This document shows, one piece after another, positions 1 through 5,921 of a stretch of 7,347 bases of DNA. Made by a program: the position numbers and the translations under genes. This stretch comes from an uncultured Eubacteriales bacterium. GTDB lineage: Bacteria > Bacillota > Clostridia > Christensenellales > UBA1242. The DNA lies in the NCBI GenBank assembly GCA_900557645.1, contig USSZ01000041.1, forward strand, positions 1-7,347, written 5' to 3'. The notes beneath the pieces are model-generated. The model was not told where the DNA came from, ran no database searches, and was given only the letters and a program-made list of their open reading frames with translations. Position 1 is the first letter of the stretch. Every line of letters starts with the position of its first letter.

Positions 1-28
1 TTGTCAATTTCCCTACTATATATTCCAT
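1..28 (-). CDS. 5' end of an unidentified gene leaving the window
   Basis: Only the first nine codons are present, reading MEYIVGKLT, and the gene runs off the left edge. The start is well supported: AAAGGAG (minus strand, 40 to 34) precedes the ATG by 5 nt, and a promoter-like pair lies just upstream at 46-74. The product cannot be identified from nine residues. Its importance is contextual, because it makes 29-551 a divergent intergenic region with the lipoprotein gene on the other side, so regulatory motifs there could serve both genes. It could be a chance ATG, but the spacing of SD and promoter makes a real gene likely. Confidence 0.6.
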
Positions 29-45
29 ACCCTCTCCTTTGTTTT

Positions 46-74
46 ATTATATCATAACCGGTTTCTGTATTCAA
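46..74 (-). promoter_or_regulatory. Sigma-A-type promoter of the left-edge gene
   Basis: Read on the minus strand, TTGAAT (74 to 69) is followed after exactly 17 nt by TATAAT (51 to 46), and a TG one base before the -10 gives an extended -10 (TGATATAAT). Transcription would start near 39, leaving a very short leader that begins about at the SD. The -35 matches consensus at four of six positions and the -10 at all six. A second TATAAT on the same strand (93 to 88) has no convincing -35. Confidence 0.5.
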
Positions 75-128
75 TGTTTTTCTATATATTATATATATAA
101 AAGAATATTGTTTATTTTAATTTCTTAT

Positions 129-400
129 TGTCGAATTTTGACATATTTGTAAAAATATCGGACTTTTGTAAAATTATGTTATTTTTCGACAAAATTCGAT
201 AAAATTAATTAAAAAATCAATCTTTCCACAAAAAAGTATTTTGTAAAAATATGCCAATTTTCGACAGTTATCACATTTATATTTTTTACAAAATAAATTA
301 ATTTTTTACAAATATATCAAAATTATCTATATTTCGACAATTATAAAAAACAAATAATGACATTTTGTAAATAATTTTACAAATATGCCATTATTCGACA
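129..400. promoter_or_regulatory. Cluster of five Spo0A-box-like sites (TGTCGAA)
   Basis: Exact TGTCGAA is seen on the plus strand at 129-135 and, as TTCGACA, on the opposite strand at 185-191, 260-266, 333-339 and 394-400. Near matches lie at 137-143 (TGTCAAA on the minus strand) and 195-201 (TATCGAA on the minus strand). TGTCGAA is the established binding box of Spo0A, the sporulation master regulator of Bacillota. The four same-orientation copies start 75, 73 and 61 bp apart, close to whole numbers of helical turns. At this base composition far fewer than one exact copy would be expected by chance. That a Spo0A-type protein binds here is inference; another regulator with a similar site is possible. 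Confidence 0.6.
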
Positions 401-493
401 TATTTCACGATATTGCATTCACTTCAAATTATCACTAATATAAAAAAACTTTCCCCTATCTTTAACCTTATATATCATTTAAATTTTTACAAA
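146..493. repeat. Array of eight TTTGTAAA/TTTACAAA motifs
   Basis: TTTGTAAA occurs at 146, 165, 240 and 364, and its reverse complement TTTACAAA at 285, 305, 376 and 486 (start positions). Four copies (165, 240, 305, 376) lie 18 to 28 bp before a TTCGACA box, and a second copy often sits 12 to 20 bp further upstream. The result is a degenerate unit of 60-75 bp repeated about four times. Two units share a longer core: ATATGCCA between motif and box, then a TCAC-containing segment after it (240-275 and 376-409). The last copy directly abuts a TATAAT at 495-500. The motif is absent from the coding sequence I scanned and recurs once at 7251-7258. I recognise no regulator for it. The rest of the 29-551 gap holds AT-rich tracts and no credible gene. 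Confidence 0.7.
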
Positions 494-516
494 ATATAAT
501 AAATTGTTTAAAAATG

Positions 517-545
517 TTGATTTAATAAAAAAAATAGGTTAAAAT
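517..545 (+). promoter_or_regulatory. Candidate promoter for the lipoprotein gene, possibly leaderless
   Basis: TTGATT (517-522) and TAAAAT (540-545) are separated by exactly 17 nt. A start point 6-7 nt after the -10 would fall at or next to the A of the ATG at 552, giving a leaderless mRNA. This fits the absence of any SD close to that ATG; the only AGG (535-537) is too far away. An alternative -10, TATAAT at 495-500, has no good -35 but adjoins the last TTTACAAA motif. In DNA this AT-rich, promoter-like pairs arise easily. Confidence 0.35.
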
Positions 546-551
546 ATAAAT

Positions 552-2720
552 ATGAAAAAGATATGGATGAGAATATTTAGTATTTGTTTAATATGCTGTA
601 TGGCATTTGTTTGTGTTGGTTGTATGGGCTCAACCCCTGAAGACTATGAAGATTCTGATACAGATTTTGAAGACACAAAAACTTTAGATATGTATGGAAT
701 CAAAGTTTTATACCGACCAGATAGTTATGACTTCAACACAGGTTCTGGTGGAACTGCAGAAGAAGAAAATATTTATTATGGACAATATGCATATTATATA
801 ATGACAACTCTATATAATATATATGCACTACCTATACATAATGAAGATGAAGGCACTATTAATAATGATTTAATTAAGTATGCTCCACAGTTTACAACAA
901 ATGATAAAGAAGAATTTCTACCTTATCTTTACGACAGCGTCCGTTATAAAGTTGACACTTTAGGAACAGTAAACAATATAGAAGTTAAAGAAGGACAAGA
1001 TGTTATCACAATAAAATATTTAGAAGATGGTTCTTTTGAAATTTATAAAAATAGCACAAAACTAGAAAATACAAGCGAAGAATATTCGACTTATACAACA
1101 AAATATAATTTAAACACTTTTGAAAATTATTATCTTGTTGGTGCAAATTTTCAAAATGGTTGGAATTGGTCTTTTGATTATGACGTAGAAGGTTTAGAAG
1201 GATATTTAAAGTATAATGATATATGGAACATTGACTTATCTCCTATTATTGAAAATGGTCATATATATGGTTTATTTAAAGATGAGTCTAATTATGAAAC
1301 AAATATTGCCAACTATTATAGTAATAGTAACAGTTTATATCAACAAAACTTTTTAACATCGGCAACTGGAGCAAGTCTTGAAAAAAATTATGATGCTTAT
1401 TCTGAATTCACTAAAGCACTTGAATATGCAATCTATTGCTACGCACTTGACCTTGAACCAAATCAAATCACTGTTTCTCACTCACCTAGCACTGTTGGGG
1501 GCACTGAATATTTCTATTCAATGAATGTTTCTGGTTTCGTTGCAGAAGGCACTAAAAGCAGTGTTGATGTTGCACTTGAATATATTCAAAATTTATTTAA
1601 TGAAACTGGTTCTTTTGTTGGTTTAACACAACTTCAAATTACAAAAATTGAAAACTGGATTCTTCAAAACATTATTGGACCTACGGCTTATTCAAATGAT
1701 AATATAAACATTTTCTCTAACATTACTGAAGTAAGAACTTATAAAGGAACAGATTATGAGGTTTCTTATAAATTCGATGCAAATGATGCAAGTTCTGTTG
1801 AGTTTGGCAGAAGATATCAAGAAGTTGTCCACAACATTATTGAAGGTGTTTGTTCGCTTGTCTCTATCAGTGGCGAAGGTGGAGATGCAAACATTGACGA
1901 AAGATTCTTGGCTTCTGAAATAAAAGAATATGCAGGGAACACTTTCATTATTGGTGATGACGCAAACTTCCCTAAATATGAAGAAGGACAATCTGAAGTT
2001 GCTATCCTTCCTCTTGAATATCAATCTGTCGTATTAATGCTTAATCAACTTCAATTTATTGAAAATATGTATATTGCTCTTAAATACGATGCAGACCTTA
2101 GTGGCACTACTGAAGGACAATTTGGCACTGATTACATTGAAATTCAAGTTGACTTAAATTATTATAACCACGCAAACAATGTTTACTGCACTCTTGCATC
2201 TGAAGTCGCAAAAGTATATGATGGCCCTTATGACATTGAATATATGCCATTTGATGGTGAGAATGGTGCTGGTGATGGTATCGCCCCTGCAGACCACGTA
2301 AGTGGTGTTGAATTCTCAAGCATTGGTAAAATGTGGGAAAATAATTACTTTGGAGATGCACTCCCAGTAAATGCTTTCAATCCTAATATTGGAAATCAAA
2401 TTCTTATGACTGAAGATATGAAAGCAACAAATTATGATGGTTCTATCCTAGTTTCAAGAAGTCCTATCGTTCTAGTAGGAACAACTGATGTTAGAAAATG
2501 GTATTCTATAGTTGAGCCAACTGAAGACGATCCTCTTGTTGACGAAAATCATACATACATTTCTGGTAAACTTAACCATGAAATGTTTGCAGGTCAAGAT
2601 GGTTGCGATTATCTTGAAATCACTTACAAAGTTTTGAAAAAACCAGGAGATGCCAATAAAAACTATAAATTCTATACAGGTATAGCAATTATTGATAGTT
2701 CTGATACTCCTATTGCTTAA
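552..2720 (+). CDS. Large secreted lipoprotein of unknown function
   Basis: The 722-aa product begins with a classic lipoprotein signal peptide: a basic start (MKK), a hydrophobic stretch at about residues 8-22, and the lipobox-like CVGC with Cys24 as the predicted lipidated residue. It would therefore be anchored to the outer face of the cytoplasmic membrane. An acidic, low-complexity linker follows (about residues 27-45, rich in D and E). The mature protein is acidic and rich in Tyr and Asn. Its last 90 or so residues alternate hydrophobic and polar residues like a beta-sandwich. No catalytic motif or known domain was recognised. The start is fixed by the signal peptide, not by an SD, which is missing. 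Codon use changes near residues 275-290 from TTA/TTT-dominated to CTT/TTC-rich. The gene converges on the phage operon and shares its terminator. It may be a chromosomal surface-protein gene at a prophage edge or a phage cargo gene; I lean slightly to the former. Confidence 0.85.
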   Translation: MKKIWMRIFSICLICCMAFVCVGCMGSTPEDYEDSDTDFEDTKTLDMYGIKVLYRPDSYDFNTGSGGTAEEENIYYGQYAYYIMTTLYNIYALPIHNEDEGTINNDLIKYAPQFTTNDKEEFLPYLYDSVRYKVDTLGTVNNIEVKEGQDVITIKYLEDGSFEIYKNSTKLENTSEEYSTYTTKYNLNTFENYYLVGANFQNGWNWSFDYDVEGLEGYLKYNDIWNIDLSPIIENGHIYGLFKDESNYETNIANYYSNSNSLYQQNFLTSATGASLEKNYDAYSEFTKALEYAIYCYALDLEPNQITVSHSPSTVGGTEYFYSMNVSGFVAEGTKSSVDVALEYIQNLFNETGSFVGLTQLQITKIENWILQNIIGPTAYSNDNINIFSNITEVRTYKGTDYEVSYKFDANDASSVEFGRRYQEVVHNIIEGVCSLVSISGEGGDANIDERFLASEIKEYAGNTFIIGDDANFPKYEEGQSEVAILPLEYQSVVLMLNQLQFIENMYIALKYDADLSGTTEGQFGTDYIEIQVDLNYYNHANNVYCTLASEVAKVYDGPYDIEYMPFDGENGAGDGIAPADHVSGVEFSSIGKMWENNYFGDALPVNAFNPNIGNQILMTEDMKATNYDGSILVSRSPIVLVGTTDVRKWYSIVEPTEDDPLVDENHTYISGKLNHEMFAGQDGCDYLEITYKVLKKPGDANKNYKFYTGIAIIDSSDTPIA

Positions 2721-2724
2721 AAAT

Positions 2725-2798
2725 AAAAAAATACACCAAGAACTGACATCTTACAATTTTGAAATTGTTAAGATATCGAATTCTCGGTGTATTTTTTT
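2725..2798. terminator. Two-tier bidirectional intrinsic terminator
   Basis: A perfect 13-bp outer stem pairs seven A plus TACACC (2725-2737) with GGTGTA plus seven T (2786-2798). After one mismatch, AGAA (2739-2742) pairs with TTCT (2781-2784). Separated by an internal loop, a second hairpin occupies 2748-2774 (ATCTTA-CAATTT against AAATTG-T-TAAGAT, with one bulged T). With A runs on one side and T runs on the other, it can end transcription from both directions: the lipoprotein gene (stop at 2718-2720) and the phage operon, whose last stop codon (2797-2799) overlaps the stem. Confidence 0.85.
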
Positions 2799-3150
2799 AT
2801 ATACCTTCTTTTGTATCGTCTTTCGTAATTACACTGTTTTGATTTAAAACAATTTTTTGATTTTCATCATTTTTCTCTTCAATTCCCTCATTGTCTTTTA
2901 TTTCATCTTTATTACTTTCTTGCTTTTCTTCTTGTTCAAGATTTTCTGAAACTTCCCCATTTTCTTTATTATTTGTCGGCATTGTTACAACACCAAAAAC
3001 TACAAGCAAACCTGCAACTGACATAATTAGCCCTGAAACAAGTTCATTATCAATTGAAAATCCAAAACAATCTCCAATTGCATTTAAAAAGACAACTACA
3101 GCACCGGCTAAAGCCGTCCAAAAACTATAATTCTTATATTTCCCGTTCAT
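2797..3150 (-). CDS. Phi-LC3-type phage holin with long acidic tail
   Basis: The 117-aa product resembles the phi-LC3 holin family, small membrane proteins that permeabilise the host membrane at lysis. Seen: an N-terminal KNYSFWTALAG segment leading into a first membrane helix (about residues 10-30), a second helix (about 38-56), and the family-like ending VVTMPTNN where relatives have a DPTT motif. Family members usually stop soon after this point; here about 57 further residues follow, very rich in E, K, N and D and net acidic. The ATG at 3150 is chosen because AAGGAG (3162 to 3157) precedes it by 6 nt; an ATG seven codons upstream lacks such a site. The start lies 17 nt inside the upstream holin gene, so translation is probably coupled. 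An antiholin role is possible. Confidence 0.75.
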   Translation of the reverse strand: MNGKYKNYSFWTALAGAVVVFLNAIGDCFGFSIDNELVSGLIMSVAGLLVVFGVVTMPTNNKENGEVSENLEQEEKQESNKDEIKDNEGIEEKNDENQKIVLNQNSVITKDDTKEGI

Positions 3151-3367
3151 CTTCTTCTCCTTGTATAACAATTTGCTTCAAATCTTCAACTTCATCTTTA
3201 ACTTCTTCAATAATTTCTAAATGTTGAAACAAATTATCAATGATAATCCTATATTCATCTTCACGTTTACGACTATCTTTTAATTGATAAATAAATAAAA
3301 ATACAAAGAGCATTGCAAATATACCATTACTTACAACTATTTTAATAAGTTCTGACCAGAAATCCAT
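3134..3367 (-). CDS. BhlA/UviB-family holin-like protein
   Basis: The 77-aa product has the architecture of the BhlA/UviB family (phage holin-like and bacteriocin-release proteins). A short N-terminus is followed by one membrane helix at about residues 10-29 (centre IFAMLFVFLFIY), then a basic patch (KDSRKRE, 30-36), then an amphipathic coiled-coil-like segment to about residue 68 and an acidic end. Length is typical of the family. The start has AGAGG (minus strand, 3377 to 3373) 5 nt upstream. The gene starts inside the 46-aa gene and its end overlaps the phi-LC3-type holin by 17 nt. Together the two membrane proteins form a lysis cassette, though no endolysin is seen beside them. Confidence 0.8.
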   Translation of the reverse strand: MDFWSELIKIVVSNGIFAMLFVFLFIYQLKDSRKREDEYRIIIDNLFQHLEIIEEVKDEVEDLKQIVIQGEEDEREI

Positions 3368-3477
3368 ATTTTCCTCTCTTTTTTATCAATATCTAACATA
3401 TATTTAGTTAAATTTCTTGCGACTTTTCTTTCTTCTTCCTTCAATTTTTCAATATGATTTCTGTAAATTAATTTCAT
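3337..3477 (-). CDS. Small charged protein coupled to the nozzle gene
   Basis: A 46-codon frame begins at the ATG of an ATGA overlap with the stop codon of the nozzle gene (3476 to 3474) and ends with TAG at 3337, overlapping the holin start by 31 nt in another frame. The predicted protein is strongly charged (motifs EKLKEEERKVARN and DIDKKERK), likely helical and without a membrane segment. No clear SD precedes it, so it would depend on ribosomes finishing the upstream gene. I do not recognise a family. Without this gene about 106 nt would separate nozzle and holin genes in an otherwise gap-free operon, which favours it being real. Confidence 0.45.
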   Translation of the reverse strand: MKLIYRNHIEKLKEEERKVARNLTKYMLDIDKKERKIWISGQNLLK

Positions 3478-4964
3478 TTAGGAACTCTCACTGTTAGAAT
3501 AAAATTACTAATATTTGCCTGTGCTTCAGTTTTTAATATATTTATTTGAAATTGTCTGCCAACTATATTTGCATTAATCTTTTGTATTTTATCACACCCT
3601 TTAACATCTATAATATTTGTTTTGCCTTCATAAATAAATTCAATTTTACAATCATATATACTTTTAATTAAGAAATATTTGATTTTTTTCTTAATTCCAG
3701 GCAGCCCAAAATCTATTTTCCCACTTAAAAAACTTGCTTCTTCATTTTCATCAAATATTTTTCCTTCTGTGGTTATTTCTCCAATTTTATTAATATAATC
3801 ATTATTAAAACAAGCAAATAATTTAGACTTATAAGGATTTATAAAAGCAAGCATTTGATTTATATCAACGCCTCTTACTATATCTACATGATTAGATTCT
3901 ATATCATAAATAATTAATGTGTTATTTTTGTAACCTAGTTCACTTTTTTCACAACCTATTTCCTTTCCATCGTTAAAGTTTGCTCTACAAGCAAGATAAT
4001 ATTTACCTTTAAAACAAACCCCATAGCAATTTCGATTATCACAATTTTTTAAAAGATTTATACAATCTAAATTAATGTTTTTAACTGATGAACCATTAAA
4101 TACTTTAATCCCACTATCTTCTAAAAAATAAATATTGTCTCCACTTTGTGAAATTGAATTAGGATAAATATAATTATCTGCCAAATACATATGACTAATA
4201 GAAAATTCATCATCAGAACTATAAACAGAAACTTTAGTTATACCATAATCTCGAAAGATATAAATATAATCATTGAATGACATTAATTTATTCAAATCAC
4301 CTCTTTCATCACTAAAATCTAAATCTTTCGTTTTCTCATCAGTCCATTCTAAAATATCGGTATCTTCACTATAAATTAATTTTCCTCTTGCGTCTGCCGT
4401 AATTGCAAACATCATTCCATAATGAGAACAACATGAAATAATAAGAGGTGCTGTATCACTTGACTGAGAACTACTTCCTGATATTATTGTCAAGCCACCA
4501 CCTTCACCTGAAAGTAATAAACAATCAGAACCATCTTGTCTATAATAAACCACATAAGGTGTTTCTGTATAATCATTAGGAATTATTAATGTAGCAGGTC
4601 TTATCGAGAACATATTATCATAACAAATTAAATTCTCATCATTAAAATAGAAAAGATAATAATTATCAGTATCGGTGTTTATATTATACCATTTCAATTT
4701 CCAAATTGCTTTAACTTCATTACCTCGTAGTGTAACCTTGCTCTCATCATCTAAATTAGAGGAAGATGTTGGCATTTGAACATCTTTAAAGCCATATCCC
4801 GATTTTAAAGTTTTGTCTTCTGTGATAAAATTATATGTAGTTATTGCATGCCCTTCTTCTACCATATTTTCATCAATTTGCAAATTAGGACAAATTGAAA
4901 AATAATCAAAAGCAAACTCTTTTTCTTTTGTTTTTAAAGTTTTAATTTTATTTTTATAAAACAT
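3474..4964 (-). CDS. Phage tail nozzle / stabilisation-type protein
   Basis: The 496-aa product resembles the beta-propeller tail proteins that short-tailed phages place below the head-tail adaptor, where they close and extend the DNA exit channel. Seen: a mixed N-terminal segment (1-130), a blade-like central part with HYGMMFAITADARGKLIYSE (181-200), LEWTD (205-209) and the diagnostic-looking IYIFRDYGITKV (234-245), further blades to about 400, and a C-terminal beta domain starting SGKIDFGLPG (414-423) with VGRQFQINI (468-476). The ATG at 4964 is preferred to an in-frame GTG three codons earlier because GGAGG lies 8 nt before the ATG but overlaps the region next to the GTG. It overlaps the adaptor stop by one base (TAATG). 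It is rich in cysteine (14). Family placement is from pattern memory, not a search. Confidence 0.7.
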   Translation of the reverse strand: MFYKNKIKTLKTKEKEFAFDYFSICPNLQIDENMVEEGHAITTYNFITEDKTLKSGYGFKDVQMPTSSSNLDDESKVTLRGNEVKAIWKLKWYNINTDTDNYYLFYFNDENLICYDNMFSIRPATLIIPNDYTETPYVVYYRQDGSDCLLLSGEGGGLTIISGSSSQSSDTAPLIISCCSHYGMMFAITADARGKLIYSEDTDILEWTDEKTKDLDFSDERGDLNKLMSFNDYIYIFRDYGITKVSVYSSDDEFSISHMYLADNYIYPNSISQSGDNIYFLEDSGIKVFNGSSVKNINLDCINLLKNCDNRNCYGVCFKGKYYLACRANFNDGKEIGCEKSELGYKNNTLIIYDIESNHVDIVRGVDINQMLAFINPYKSKLFACFNNDYINKIGEITTEGKIFDENEEASFLSGKIDFGLPGIKKKIKYFLIKSIYDCKIEFIYEGKTNIIDVKGCDKIQKINANIVGRQFQINILKTEAQANISNFILTVRVPK

Positions 4965-5512
4965 TAAATCCACCTCCTCCGAGGCATAATTATTTCATTC
5001 TTTTTTCTAGTCAAAATACTTAAACTATTTTTAAATCGCTCTTCCCAAACATCTGCTTCATCAAATAATGTTTGCATAAAATAAAATTCACGTGCAACAC
5101 CATAAGCATATACTCTTTCAGGAATTGTTGTAAATATTTCATCTTCTAAATGACTATCTTGTGAAACATATGTATATTTCACATATACTTCATTTGCAAA
5201 AGCAATGAAATAATTATCGAAACATTTAAATTTAACCTTGTTCCCCCTTCTATCAACAATAGAGATAATATCTAAAACCTTATCAGATAATTGAGAATAT
5301 TGGCATTTAAAATCTTGCATTTGAACTTTTTCTTGTTTAATTAAAGGCATATATTCACTGCAAATTTCATTATTTACTAAATTAAAGCATTTTACTAAAC
5401 TATCAACTATAAGACTTTGGTCTTCATCTAAATTGTTATTACTTAAACTCTTTGCAAGGTCATTGTTTTCAGTAAACTCACAAGCCAGAATTATCACATC
5501 TTTTACAAGCAT
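4964..5512 (-). CDS. Phage head-tail adaptor protein
   Basis: The 182-aa product fits the adaptor (connector) proteins of podovirus-like phages, which bind as a ring under the portal and carry the nozzle. Seen: an N-terminal helical half (about 1-60) opening MLVKDVIILACEF, a small beta part around 78-116 (ISIVDRRGNKVKF and VYVKYTYV), then the helix pair PERVYAYGVAREFYFMQTLF and DEADVWEERF (131-160), and a short basic end MPRRRWI. This helix pair and the RRW ending are what I recognise from clostridial phage adaptors. Length is typical. The start ATG at 5512 follows GGAGG by 4 nt, a site lying within the end of the preceding gene, with which it overlaps by 10 nt. Position directly before the nozzle gene agrees with the assignment. 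Confidence 0.7.
   Translation of the reverse strand: MLVKDVIILACEFTENNDLAKSLSNNNLDEDQSLIVDSLVKCFNLVNNEICSEYMPLIKQEKVQMQDFKCQYSQLSDKVLDIISIVDRRGNKVKFKCFDNYFIAFANEVYVKYTYVSQDSHLEDEIFTTIPERVYAYGVAREFYFMQTLFDEADVWEERFKNSLSILTRKKNEIIMPRRRWI
4973..4980 (-). promoter_or_regulatory. SD of the nozzle gene, embedded in adaptor codons
   Basis: GGAGGAGG on the minus strand (4980 to 4973) is a double anti-16S match, with the nearer GGAGG 8 nt before the nozzle ATG. The same bases are the Arg-Arg-Arg-Trp codons CGG AGG AGG TGG at the adaptor C-terminus. This site decides the nozzle start. Confidence 0.85.
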
Positions 5513-5823
5513 AATGCCTCCTTTAACGTATTTATTTGTTCTTTTATATTTTTTTCATAAATAACACGGTTATTTTCTTCAATTTCTTTAATTAACTGGT
5601 CTTGATTTTCTCTCCTAGTTTTTAAAGCAAAATTTAATGTTCTTTCATCAAGTTCATTAAATGGCAAAGTAAAACAATAACTATTTTTTGCCTGCAAGTA
5701 AGAATGCACTTCATACTTTTGATTTGAAAGATTGAAAACAATATAATAACTTGAATCAATCTCTTTCAATCTTTGAGCAATAAACCAACAATCACATTTA
5801 ATTATCACATAATCTTTATTCAA
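5503..5823 (-). CDS. Small phage protein between capsid and adaptor genes
   Basis: A TTG start at 5823 gives 106 aa. It is chosen because GGAGG lies 5 nt upstream (5833 to 5829); the frame is open to an ATG at 5874, but that has no SD and would add an A/T-driven Lys/Ile-rich stretch. The N-terminal half is a compact alpha/beta segment (about 1-52, with CDCWFIAQRLKEID at 10-23 and KYEVHS at 36-41). The second half is a long charged helix likely to form a coiled coil (about 57-104). No enzyme motif is seen. The position between capsid and adaptor suggests a structural or assembly role, for example head completion, but the function is unknown. The last codons carry the adaptor SD. Confidence 0.7.
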   Translation of the reverse strand: MNKDYVIIKCDCWFIAQRLKEIDSSYYIVFNLSNQKYEVHSYLQAKNSYCFTLPFNELDERTLNFALKTRRENQDQLIKEIEENNRVIYEKNIKEQINTLKEALCL

Positions 5824-5828
5824 AATAA

Positions 5829-5833
5829 CCTCC
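5829..5833 (-). promoter_or_regulatory. SD selecting a TTG start for the 106-aa gene
   Basis: GGAGG on the minus strand is followed by TTATT and then TTG AAT AAA. It is the only SD-like site near the beginning of this frame, so it fixes the TTG at 5823 as start and rules out the upstream ATG at 5874. A rare start codon may reduce expression relative to the capsid gene. Confidence 0.7.
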
Positions 5834-5921
5834 AATATTTTAATATAAAAGCAAATAATTTTTATTTTAATCATTAAATTAATTATATTTCTTACTTTTT
5901 GTGTTTATAAATTTAAAAATT

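Noticed and set aside
83..101. Alternating TA tract as a functional microsatellite
   Set aside because: Short and imperfect; expected in DNA this AT-rich.
222..275. Replication origin with DnaA boxes in the left intergenic region
   Set aside because: Only one partial DnaA-box-like site (CTTTCCACA near 222-230) and a poor TTATCACA (268-275) are present; not enough for an oriC call, although Spo0A boxes can occur at origins.
1692..2361. Minus-strand open frames inside the lipoprotein gene (1692-2024 and 2107-2361)
   Set aside because: They are antisense to a well-supported coding frame, have unnatural compositions (His/Gln-rich or Cys/Phe/Ile-rich) and no convincing SD.
2891..3130. Plus-strand open frame opposite the phi-LC3-type holin
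   Set aside because: It mirrors the holin gene, has Ser/Thr/Pro composition from reading Glu/Lys codons backwards, and lies downstream of a terminator without its own promoter.
3474..3476. TGA read as tryptophan (mycoplasma-type code)
   Set aside because: Trp is encoded by TGG throughout, and the TGA here overlaps a downstream ATG as a normal stop; reading through would add only two codons.
4965..4973. GTG start for the nozzle gene at 4973
   Set aside because: The GTG directly abuts or overlaps the GGAGG site, leaving no usable spacing; the ATG at 4964 has an 8-nt spacing.
5824..5874. ATG start at 5874 for the 106-aa gene
   Set aside because: No SD lies before it, and the clear GGAGG for the TTG start would then be internal.
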